Part shown: piece by piece, positions 1 through 5,662 of the stretch
Layout of the letters: each line of letters opens with the position of its first letter
Numbering within the stretch: position 1 is the stretch's first letter
Made by a program: the position numbers and the translations under genes
Notes under the pieces: model-generated
Database searches by the model: none
What the model saw: only the letters and a program-made list of their open reading frames with translations
Told to the model about the DNA's origin: nothing
Assembly (NCBI GenBank): GCA_019307545.1
Contig: JAFDJI010000245.1
Span: forward strand, 1-6,130
Origin: Deltaproteobacteria bacterium
GTDB lineage: Bacteria; Myxococcota_A; UBA796; GCA-2862545
Length of the DNA stretch: 6,130 nucleotides
Reading direction: 5' to 3'

Positions 1-212
1 CCATCCGACTCGTCGGGATGGTGCATCCCCGGGCCAGCCAGGTGCTCCGAGAGCACCAGCACCGTGCCCTCCAGGCCTGCGAAGCCCTCCACATCCCCCA
101 TGATGACCCGGAGATTGGGGCCGGGCGGCAGGCGGTCGACCGCGGCGGCCAACGCTTCGGCCACCACCTCGAGTACGGACCCGCTGCGGGCATCCGGGGC
201 GATCCGCTTCAT
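1..212 (-). CDS. Unidentified protein, N-terminal 70 codons (runs off left edge)
   Basis: I do not recognise this protein. The minus-strand frame opens with ATG at 212-210 and stays open to the window edge. An in-frame TAG lies only three codons upstream of this ATG, so the start is tightly bounded. About 60 of the 69 codons after the start end in G or C, which is the pattern of the clearly real genes here. The protein begins MKRIAPDARSGSVLEVVAEA. It looks soluble: an amphipathic, Ala-rich helical stretch (about residues 12-28), then a Pro/Gly turn and a beta-like segment (LRVIMGDVEG, then TVLVLSEHL). It ends in a His/Asp/Glu-rich stretch (HHPDESD, residues 64-70). No signal peptide or membrane segment is visible. 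The ribosome-binding site is weak (AGGA almost touching the ATG). The gene is divergent from pheS across a 77-bp gap. It could be metal-binding given the histidines, but that is a guess. Confidence 0.6.
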   Translation of the reverse strand, partial: MKRIAPDARSGSVLEVVAEALAAAVDRLPPGPNLRVIMGDVEGFAGLEGTVLVLSEHLAGPGMHHPDESD

Positions 213-289
213 GTCCTGCGTCTATCCCACCTTCGCGGCACCTGGGCATGGATCCTGTTAGGAGCGGTGGCCGAGCCCACGAGGAGCAG
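213..289. promoter_or_regulatory. Divergent intergenic region upstream of pheS
   Basis: These 77 bp separate the start of the left-edge minus-strand gene from pheS and should hold promoters for both. No consensus -35/-10 pair is clear. A TAGGAG-like -10 candidate sits at 259-264 for pheS. On the minus strand, a GATAGA at 222-227 could serve the left gene. There is no room for, and no sign of, a T-box, a Phe-rich leader peptide or a transcription attenuator, all of which are known ways to control pheST in other bacteria. Confidence 0.3.
281..286 (+). promoter_or_regulatory. Ribosome-binding site deciding the pheS start
   Basis: GAGGAG ends 3 nt before the ATG at 290. The same frame also has an ATG at 248, but that one has no Shine-Dalgarno-like sequence. 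It would add 14 residues that do not resemble the usual PheS N-terminus, whereas starting at 290 aligns with E. coli PheS from its first residues. Confidence 0.6.
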
Positions 290-1333
290 ATGAGTCAACC
301 CGACGTCGACGCCCTCATGCGCGCCTTCCGGGAGGCGCTCGACAAGGCGTCCGATCCGAAGGACCTCGACGAGATCCGCCGCGTCCATACCGCCGGACGC
401 AAGAGCGCGATGAAGGATGCGTTCCGCGCCCTGCGCGAGGTCCCCCCCCAGGAACGGCCCGCCGTCGCGAAGGCCCTCAACGAGACCCGGGCCACCATGG
501 AAGCCGAGTTGGAGGCTGCGTCACACCAGATCGAGGCCAAGGCGCTGCAGGACCAACTCGATGCGGAGTGGGTCGACCTCACCATGCCGGGCGTGGCTCG
601 GCGACGCGGTGCCCGCCACCCACTCACCGAGGTGGAGGACCAGTGCATGGAGGTGCTGCGACGCCTCGGGTTCCAGTGGGTCGATGGTCCAGAGGTGGAG
701 CACCCCTACTACAACTTCGACGCCCTCAACATCCCGGAGCACCACCCCGCCCGCGACATGCAGGACACCTTCTGGGTCACCGGGGGACTGCTCCTGCGTT
801 CCCACACCACCACCGTGCAGGCCCGCGTACTCCAGCAGCAGCCCCCCCTCCCGATCCGAATCGCTTCGATGGGCCGGGTATACCGGAACGAGGCGGTGGA
901 CTCGACCCACGTGGCGATGTTCCACCAACTCGAGGGCCTGTGGATCGACAAGGGGCTCACCTTCTCCCACTTGAAGGGCATCCTGTCCTTCATCGCCCAC
1001 GCCCTGTACGGCGAAGACCGCAAGACCCGCTTCAAGCCCAAGTTCTACCCATACACCGAGCCCTCCGTGGGGGTCGACGTCTCCTGTGGCGTGTGTGGCG
1101 GAACGGGATGCGAGGCCTGTCACGACACCGGCTGGGTCACCATCCTGGGCGCCGGCATGGTGCACCCGAAGGTCTTCCTGGAGTTCGGCTACGACCCCCG
1201 CGAGATCAGCGGCATCGCCTTTGGGCTCGGGACCACGCGCATGGCGGCCCAGTGGAGCGGGGTCGTCAAGATCAAGAGCCTCTACGACCAGGATCTGCGC
1301 GTCCTCCGGGCACTGCATCGGGGGGTCGCATGA
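290..1333 (+). CDS. pheS: Phenylalanyl-tRNA synthetase alpha subunit
   Basis: This is the catalytic alpha subunit of the cytoplasmic alpha2beta2 phenylalanyl-tRNA synthetase, which activates Phe with ATP and charges tRNA-Phe. It is 347 aa against about 327 in E. coli. Residues 1-95 form the N-terminal coiled-coil arm that contacts tRNA. Class II motifs follow: the YYNFDALNIPEHHPAR block (140-155), motif 2 with GRVYRNE (195-201) and FHQLEG (211-216), then the FYPYTEPS block (252-259) and motif 3 (GIAFGLGTTR, 308-317). The residue matching E. coli Ala294, in the Phe pocket, is Ala310. Most of the extra length is a C-x2-C-x4-C-x2-C insert (Cys266, 269, 274, 277), probably a zinc knuckle; I recall similar Cys4 inserts in PheS of Bacteroidetes and some other phyla. 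Motif 3 reads GTTR where many PheS have GxER. The stop overlaps the pheT start (ATGA), so the two are almost certainly translationally coupled. Confidence 0.97.
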   Translation: MSQPDVDALMRAFREALDKASDPKDLDEIRRVHTAGRKSAMKDAFRALREVPPQERPAVAKALNETRATMEAELEAASHQIEAKALQDQLDAEWVDLTMPGVARRRGARHPLTEVEDQCMEVLRRLGFQWVDGPEVEHPYYNFDALNIPEHHPARDMQDTFWVTGGLLLRSHTTTVQARVLQQQPPLPIRIASMGRVYRNEAVDSTHVAMFHQLEGLWIDKGLTFSHLKGILSFIAHALYGEDRKTRFKPKFYPYTEPSVGVDVSCGVCGGTGCEACHDTGWVTILGAGMVHPKVFLEFGYDPREISGIAFGLGTTRMAAQWSGVVKIKSLYDQDLRVLRALHRGVA

Positions 1334-3483
1334 GGATCGCCAGCCACCTCCTCCGCCGCTACGTCGACATCCCGCAGCATCCGCGGAAGCTCCGCAACCT
1401 CCTCGACGACGTGGGAATCGAGGTCAAGCGGGTGGAGTCCGACGCAAAAGGCGACCTGTTCACCGTGGAGTTGCTCGCCAACCGTGGCGATCACCACTGC
1501 TACCACGGGATTGCCCGCGAGATCAGCGGGCGCACCGGGGGGCTCATCCGGATCCCCCAGGTCGCGACGCTGACGGAGGGAACCCCTCCCCTGCCGATGC
1601 GCAACGAGACCGACCAGTGCCTGGTCTACACCGGGACCCTGCTGGAGCGGGTGGGCACCGCCAACCCCCTGCCGGGAGATCAGCTCGCACCGCTGCTGGC
1701 GGCGGGCATCCACTCGGTCTCCCCACCCGTCGATGCGACCAACCTCTCCAACCTCGAGCTCGGGCAGCCCACCCACGCATTCGATGCCGATGCCATCGCC
1801 GGGGCCATCATCATCCGCCTCTCCCGCCCCGGGGAGACGGCATGGCCGCTGTTCCAGTTGGAGCGGGTGGTCCTGCCGGAGGGCACCCTGGTCATCGCCG
1901 ACGAGGAGAAGATCCTTGCCGTCGCGGGGGTCATCGGGTGCGAGGATTCCAAGGCCACCGAGACCACGACCCGGCTGCTCCTGGAGTCCGCGACCTTCGA
2001 CCCGATCGCCGTACGCAGGGCCAGCCGGTCACTGGGCATCGCCACCGACTCTTCCGCGCGCTTCGAGCGGGGCTCCGACCCCACCTGCCCCCTGGTGGGC
2101 GCGGGCCGGGTGGTGCACCTGCTCGAAGAATACGCGGGTTGGAGGCGCGTGGGCGCCACGGGTGTGGTGGGCGGATGGACAGATCCCTACCAACTCATCG
2201 CGCTCAACATCCCCGATGCGGCCGGGTTCCTGGAGTATCCGCTCACCGAGGAAGAGGTGGGCCAGCGCCTTGTGCGCTACGGCTTCGCGGTATCCGGCTG
2301 CTACCCGGAGTGGGAAGCAGAAGACGGCTGGCATATGCCGCCCGAGTTGGATGGGTGGTCGCGGGAGCGGCTGCGGAACACGGTGCTGGTCCGAGTCCCG
2401 CCGCACCGCCTGTGGGACGTGGAGTTCGTCGCGGACCTCTACGAGGAGTTGGCCAAGTCGATCGGCTACAACGAGACGCCGGAGTACATGCCACCCGTGG
2501 ACATGGGGGCGGTGCCGAGCCCAACCGAGCAGGTCAAGGAGCGGGTGGAGTCCGTGCTCGTCGGGCAGGGGTTCTACGAGGTGTTCTCCGACGGCTTCTA
2601 CGGCCGGGACATGCGTGAGCGAGCCGGAATCCAGGAAGGGCACCCCCTGTGGGCGCACGTGGAAACCGAGAACGCCTTGGAACGCTCCTACGCGCTGCTC
2701 AAGAACAACTCCCTGCTCCAGGCCACCGAGGCCGTCGCGACCAACCTCCGGATGCGCCACGAGCAAGTGAAGGCGTACGAATGGACCCGCACCTTCCACC
2801 CCGATCGCGACGCCCCGAACGGGGTTTGCCGGGAGCGAAAGCACTTGTGGGCGGTCGTGTGCGGCCAGGACGCCGAACCTTCCTGGGTCGGACTGGCGCG
2901 GCCCGCCGACAGCCTGTTCCTCAAGGCCGTGCTGGAGGAGATCGCCGTCGAACTCGGGCTGGACCTCTCGCTCGGCCCGCCCGATCCCAGCGTGCCCCTC
3001 TACAGTTTGCTGCACCCCAACCGCCAGGCGACAGTCACCCAGGCAGGCAAGGTGGTGGGTGTGCTGGGCGAGATCCATCCGGCCGTGGTCCAGGCCTTCC
3101 GCATCCGCCGTGCGCGCCCGTGCTACCTCGAGATCTCCAACGCGGCGCTGGAAACACCTGGGGTGCGCACTGCGTTCCAGGAGCCTTCGGAGCACCACCC
3201 CATCATGCGCAACCTGGCCTTCACCCTGCCGGATCGCGTTCAGGCCGGTGACGTGGTCGCGCTGATGGAGGCCTCGGGGCCCTCCTTCCTCGAGCAGGTC
3301 GACATCACCGACCTGTTCCAGCATGAGGAGGACGGCCAGCCGGTTCGCACCGTCACCTTCGCGTTGGTGTACACCAGCGACGACGCCCCCCGGACCGCCG
3401 AGGAGGTGAACCGCGCCAGCGAGTACCTCGTCGAGACGGTGGAGGCGAAGCTCGGTGAGCGGGGTGTGAAGCTCCGGCAGTAG
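1330..3483 (+). CDS. pheT: Phenylalanyl-tRNA synthetase beta subunit lacking the B2 OB-fold
   Basis: This is the beta subunit of PheRS, needed for tRNA binding and for hydrolysing mischarged Tyr-tRNA-Phe. It is 717 aa; E. coli PheT is 795. By eye against remembered E. coli PheT, domain B1 begins at residue 1, but after GIEVKRVES (29-37) the sequence jumps straight to the second half of B1 (TVELLANRGD, 45-54). The roughly 110-residue OB-fold (B2, EMAP-II-like) is therefore absent. Next come the B3/B4 editing domain (about 95-280, with LELGQPTHAFD at 142-152 and RFERGSD at 244-250), B5 (about 290-386), the catalytic-like core (about 398-600) and a C-terminal ferredoxin-fold anticodon-binding domain (about 621-717), a bacterial-type trait. 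The core block usually read as LRxSLLPGLL is ALLKNNSLLQ here (455-464). The start is the ATG overlapping the pheS stop, after a G-run at 1320-1325. The frame stays open upstream through pheS, but that part is only a shadow. Confidence 0.96.
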   Translation: MRIASHLLRRYVDIPQHPRKLRNLLDDVGIEVKRVESDAKGDLFTVELLANRGDHHCYHGIAREISGRTGGLIRIPQVATLTEGTPPLPMRNETDQCLVYTGTLLERVGTANPLPGDQLAPLLAAGIHSVSPPVDATNLSNLELGQPTHAFDADAIAGAIIIRLSRPGETAWPLFQLERVVLPEGTLVIADEEKILAVAGVIGCEDSKATETTTRLLLESATFDPIAVRRASRSLGIATDSSARFERGSDPTCPLVGAGRVVHLLEEYAGWRRVGATGVVGGWTDPYQLIALNIPDAAGFLEYPLTEEEVGQRLVRYGFAVSGCYPEWEAEDGWHMPPELDGWSRERLRNTVLVRVPPHRLWDVEFVADLYEELAKSIGYNETPEYMPPVDMGAVPSPTEQVKERVESVLVGQGFYEVFSDGFYGRDMRERAGIQEGHPLWAHVETENALERSYALLKNNSLLQATEAVATNLRMRHEQVKAYEWTRTFHPDRDAPNGVCRERKHLWAVVCGQDAEPSWVGLARPADSLFLKAVLEEIAVELGLDLSLGPPDPSVPLYSLLHPNRQATVTQAGKVVGVLGEIHPAVVQAFRIRRARPCYLEISNAALETPGVRTAFQEPSEHHPIMRNLAFTLPDRVQAGDVVALMEASGPSFLEQVDITDLFQHEEDGQPVRTVTFALVYTSDDAPRTAEEVNRASEYLVETVEAKLGERGVKLRQ

Positions 3484-3486
3484 CCC

Positions 3487-4287
3487 TCAGGCTTCAGATG
3501 GCTCCGGCCCGGAGCCGAAGACCAGCATGTACACCTTGAGTTGGTACGCTACGTAGAACGGCAACCCGAACATCACCCCCACCAAGGGGATCGCCTGGGC
3601 CACGAAGAGGATGGCCAGGCCGAGACCCCAGAAGCCCAGGTGCCAGCCCAGGTTTCGCCGGACGTGGCCGAAGGAGAGCTGGATCGCCGAGATGGCCGAG
3701 AGCCGGTGGACGATGAGCGCGGGGAACGCGAACCCCAGCGCCAAGCTCACCAGCAACCCGGGCAGGTAGCAGAACATCATCCCGATGAGCACCAGGGCCA
3801 TCTGGAGGATCGAGAGCAGGAGCACCTGCACGATGTCGGTACCGAGGTGACCGAAGGCAGCGACGAACCCCAGGGGCTGGTCCCCTTCGAGGTGTGCCCT
3901 CGCAGCGCGTGCAAGGCTCGCCATGAATGGCGCCGAGACGGTGACGAGGAGGAGCAGGCCCACGACATAGCCGAACAACATCCCCACCATCGCCAGGATG
4001 GCGCCCAACTCCTCGGAGCCCAGGGCGGCACCGATGATCATCGGGATCACCATGAACCCCACGAGCAACGCGATGAACACGAAGACCATCCCAAACGCGA
4101 CCAGCATGTACCCCAGGCCGGCGAGCAGGTACCCCGCCACGTTGGCCTGCAGGTCCCCGAGAAGATCGGTGAGCACCTTCACGACATCTGGCAGCTGACC
4201 GGTTTCCGTGGCCGAATCGCCCGTCTCGTGTTCGGTCCCCACGGCATCATCCGCACCAGGCGCCCATACGTCTCCACCTGCTGACAT
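3487..4287 (-). CDS. Multi-pass inner-membrane protein of unknown function
   Basis: The function is unknown. The 266-aa product has an acidic, Gly/Thr-rich N-terminal tail without a signal peptide (about residues 1-45), then about six hydrophobic segments: roughly 52-76, 78-90 joined to 96-120, 152-172, 174-192, 214-232 and 234-256. A cytosolic-looking basic loop lies at 124-137 (LARAARAHLEG). The C-terminal half, with FPALIVHR at 188-195, AIQLSF at 201-206, and a final membrane hairpin ending in VYMLVFG, resembles a broad group of uncharacterised membrane proteins (DUF975/DUF2189/DUF4013-like). That resemblance is from recall and I cannot choose among them. A GTG sits directly before the ATG; the ATG at 4287 is preferred because GGAGG lies 4 nt upstream of it and only 1 nt from the GTG. 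The gene converges on pheT, stop to stop, and is divergent from the lipoprotein pair. A tail-less start further in is possible but has no better support. Confidence 0.88.
   Translation of the reverse strand: MSAGGDVWAPGADDAVGTEHETGDSATETGQLPDVVKVLTDLLGDLQANVAGYLLAGLGYMLVAFGMVFVFIALLVGFMVIPMIIGAALGSEELGAILAMVGMLFGYVVGLLLLVTVSAPFMASLARAARAHLEGDQPLGFVAAFGHLGTDIVQVLLLSILQMALVLIGMMFCYLPGLLVSLALGFAFPALIVHRLSAISAIQLSFGHVRRNLGWHLGFWGLGLAILFVAQAIPLVGVMFGLPFYVAYQLKVYMLVFGSGPEPSEA
3500..3516. terminator. Perfect hairpin at the pheT/membrane-gene junction, possible terminator
   Basis: GGCTCCGG at 3500-3507 is exactly complementary to CCGGAGCC at 3509-3516. This can fold as a 7-bp GC stem with a 3-nt loop. 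It begins 16 nt after the pheT stop, inside the last codons of the convergent membrane-protein gene. No T-run follows on either strand, so it is not a classical intrinsic terminator. It could still stop or stabilise transcripts from either side, since the two stop codons leave only 3 bp of intergenic space. The left arm is also repeated at 3471-3478 (GCTCCGGC), which gives an alternative pairing. It may instead be chance in GC-rich DNA. Confidence 0.3.
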
Positions 4288-4290
4288 CAC

Positions 4291-4296
4291 CCCTCC
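4291..4296 (-). promoter_or_regulatory. Ribosome-binding site for the membrane protein gene
   Basis: On the minus strand this reads GGAGGG. Its GGAGG core is 4 nt from the ATG at 4287 but only 1 nt from the GTG at 4290. This favours the ATG as the true start. Confidence 0.6.
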
Positions 4297-4394
4297 AGTG
4301 CTGGGAACGCCCGAGAGGACAGCGCCCTATCATTTCGGTTCCCGCGCGTCACACCGGCCCCATGGATCCAGGGTAGGCTGGGCAGACCTGGAAG
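4297..4394. promoter_or_regulatory. Divergent promoter region between membrane protein and lipoprotein genes
   Basis: These bases separate two divergent genes and should drive both. For the minus-strand membrane gene, a GTGACG (minus strand, 4347-4352) lies 17 bp from a TAGGGC (4324-4329). That spacing is right for a housekeeping sigma factor, but both boxes are weak. For the plus-strand lipoprotein, the only -10-like candidate is TAGGCT at 4374-4379, with no good -35 at the right distance. The sequence CATGGATCC at 4361-4369 also occurs upstream of pheS (247-255). Confidence 0.3.
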
Positions 4395-4399
4395 GGAGG
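4395..4399 (+). promoter_or_regulatory. Ribosome-binding site for the first lipoprotein
   Basis: GGAGG within AGGGAGGT lies 4 nt before the ATG at 4404. It is the strongest Shine-Dalgarno match in the window and fixes the start directly at a lipoprotein signal peptide. Confidence 0.7.
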
Positions 4400-4403
4400 T
4401 CAG

Positions 4404-5009
4404 ATGCGCATCCACCTCGCCATCGTCGTCGTGCTGGCCATGGCCTGCAAGGGCGACGACACCAATTCCGACGACACCGGGCAACCCAACGATTTGCCCA
4501 ACCCCCTCGCGGGACTGGAGGCCACAGACGAGTGCGACAACCTGGAGGTATCGGGGTGCCCGTTCGGAGCAGCCAGTTCCTACCTGGCGGGCGACTACAC
4601 CTTCGGCAACGATGGCGCGGTGACGGGCTTCGAGTACTGGCTGTGGATCCCCAACGACACCCTCGCGGGCCAGTCCGCCGACTGGGATGTCGACACACCC
4701 TGCACCATCGTGTGGGAGGTGTTCGCGGACAAGGAAGACGACCCCGACTGCAGTGCCTGCCTGTTCCAGATCAACGGCTCGGCCAACTTCCAGGCGACCG
4801 AATCCGACTGTGCGCAGGGGCTCGAAGACGTCGAGGGACAGGACAACGACTTCGCCTACAACGTTCGCGCCGGATCCGCCGAAGGCGAGATCCGCATGTT
4901 CTTCACCTCGTCCGACAACGAGTTCGCGTCGGGTTTCACCAACGATCTGGGCCTGGTGTGGACCAGCGAACCCCACTGCGAGTTGGTGGGCGCCTCGGAC
5001 TGCCGCTGA
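4404..5009 (+). CDS. Secreted lipoprotein, first of two tandem paralogues
   Basis: This is a 201-aa probable lipoprotein of unknown function. A short type II signal peptide (MRIHLAIVVVLAMAC) ends at Cys15. The lipobox LAMAC departs from the usual Leu at -3, but the charge, length and hydrophobic core fit. After Cys15 comes an acidic linker with two GACGACACC-coded DDT triplets (residues 18-25). The mature domain (about 34-201) is rich in aromatic and beta-prone residues, as in a compact secreted beta domain. Its cysteines are 44, 52, 100, 116, 119, 136, 192 and 200, including a CSAC pair (116-119). Six of these are conserved in the next gene: 44, 100, 116, 119, 136 and 192. Shared blocks include CTIVWEV, DPDCSACLF and SDNEFASGFTN. 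The signal peptide puts it in the envelope, anchored in the inner or outer membrane. It precedes its paralogue by 36 bp and is probably co-transcribed with it. Confidence 0.88.
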   Translation: MRIHLAIVVVLAMACKGDDTNSDDTGQPNDLPNPLAGLEATDECDNLEVSGCPFGAASSYLAGDYTFGNDGAVTGFEYWLWIPNDTLAGQSADWDVDTPCTIVWEVFADKEDDPDCSACLFQINGSANFQATESDCAQGLEDVEGQDNDFAYNVRAGSAEGEIRMFFTSSDNEFASGFTNDLGLVWTSEPHCELVGASDCR

Positions 5010-5033
5010 CGATACGCGGCCTCGATGGGTTAT

Positions 5034-5037
5034 GAGG
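5034..5037 (+). promoter_or_regulatory. Ribosome-binding site deciding the second lipoprotein start
   Basis: GAGG lies 8 nt before a GTG at 5046 in the lipoprotein frame. The upstream in-frame ATG at 5025 has no Shine-Dalgarno-like sequence before it. The GTG start also gives an N-terminus (MRFSYLPLLLL) that matches the design of the neighbouring paralogue. Confidence 0.5.
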
Positions 5038-5045
5038 CGCTTGCC

Positions 5046-5645
5046 GTGCGCTTCTCCTACCTGCCATTGCTGCTCCTGACGAGCCCCGCCTGCGAGCGCG
5101 GGTTCGTGGTCGACTCGGACGACACCGCCGACGACACGGCCGCGGACGACACCGGGGACACCGATCCCGAGACCTGCGCCGATGGCATCGTCGATCCCTG
5201 GGCCGACCTCGACGCGACGCAGTGTGACGAAGCCATCGTGAGCGCCGCCACCGCCTACTACATTGGCGAATTCACCCTCTCCGGCGACACCGTCGGCGGA
5301 ACCGAGTACCAGGTGTTGTTCGCCAACCCCCTGTGGGAGGACGCCGGCGGCGCGGACTGCATCATCGCCTGGGCGGTGCAGTCCGGCACCCGTGGCGACC
5401 CGGTGACCTGTAGTCACTGCGAGTTCAGCGTCACCATCAACGCCACGGTCGACGCGGGGGAAACCACGTGTCCGCCAGAGCTGCAGACTCCCGGTTCCTT
5501 CTCCGCCACCTACGACGTGGAGGACACCGGTACCGGGGAGGTGATCTTCTACTTCTCGGGATCCGGAAACGAGTTGGGGCGCGGGTGTACCAACTCGTCG
5601 CGGATCACGTACGTGTCCGAGGGGTGGTGCAAGCCGATGCTGTAG
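5046..5645 (+). CDS. Secreted lipoprotein, second of two tandem paralogues
   Basis: This is a 199-aa probable lipoprotein of unknown function. From the GTG start the signal peptide is MRFSYLPLLLLTSPAC, with Cys16 as the lipidation site. The ATG at 5025 would add 7 residues and remains an alternative. An acidic Asp/Thr linker follows (residues 23-40, with three DDT repeats). The mature domain parallels the upstream protein along its length: DATQCDE, YYIGEFTL, DCIIAWAV, DPVTCSHCEF, TTCPPEL and GSGNELGRGCTN, ending YVSEGWC. The shared cysteines are 60, 105, 122, 125, 142 and 195; Cys44 and Cys181 are its own. Identity is modest, so the duplication is old or the pair diverges quickly. It ends 17 bp from the stop of the convergent propeller gene. 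The conserved cysteines suggest up to three disulfides, or a metal or redox CxxC; the sequence does not decide which. Confidence 0.85.
   Translation: MRFSYLPLLLLTSPACERGFVVDSDDTADDTAADDTGDTDPETCADGIVDPWADLDATQCDEAIVSAATAYYIGEFTLSGDTVGGTEYQVLFANPLWEDAGGADCIIAWAVQSGTRGDPVTCSHCEFSVTINATVDAGETTCPPELQTPGSFSATYDVEDTGTGEVIFYFSGSGNELGRGCTNSSRITYVSEGWCKPML
5118..5163 (+). repeat. Short DDT-coding repeats in the lipoprotein linker
   Basis: Three imperfect GACGACAC(C/G) units, spaced 9 to 12 bp apart, encode the Asp-Asp-Thr triplets just after the lipid-modified cysteine. The upstream paralogue has two such units at 4456-4478. They form a low-complexity linker that would hold the folded domain away from the membrane, and they could vary in copy number between strains. 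Confidence 0.5.
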
Positions 5646-5662
5646 GGCGTGCGCCCAGCCCG

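Noticed and set aside
213..289. A T-box, riboswitch or Phe-rich leader peptide controlling pheS
   Set aside because: The gap is only 77 bp, with no run of Phe codons, no T-box core and no terminator/antiterminator pair.
18..293. Plus-strand 91-codon frame before pheS
   Set aside because: It overlaps the pheS start and ribosome-binding site, and is antisense to the better-supported minus-strand gene fragment.
568..1329. Apparent 254-codon N-terminal extension of PheT through pheS, suggesting a fusion
   Set aside because: It is in a different frame from PheS and encodes Pro/Arg-rich sequence with no homology. The ATGA overlap at 1330 is the usual pheS-pheT junction.
2029..3324. A 431-codon minus-strand frame antisense to pheT
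   Set aside because: pheT is clearly the coding strand by homology. This frame has no recognisable motifs and is a GC-driven shadow.
3541..4284. A 247-codon plus-strand frame antisense to the membrane protein
   Set aside because: It encodes a His/Glu/Gln/Arg-rich sequence, which is what the complement of hydrophobic codons produces. It has no ribosome-binding site or domain pattern.
5645..5656. Small inverted repeat GGGCG-TG-CGCCC between the second lipoprotein and the propeller gene
   Set aside because: The stem is at most 5 bp with a 2-nt loop and no T-run follows on either strand. It is too short to call a terminator, although its position between convergent stops would suit one.
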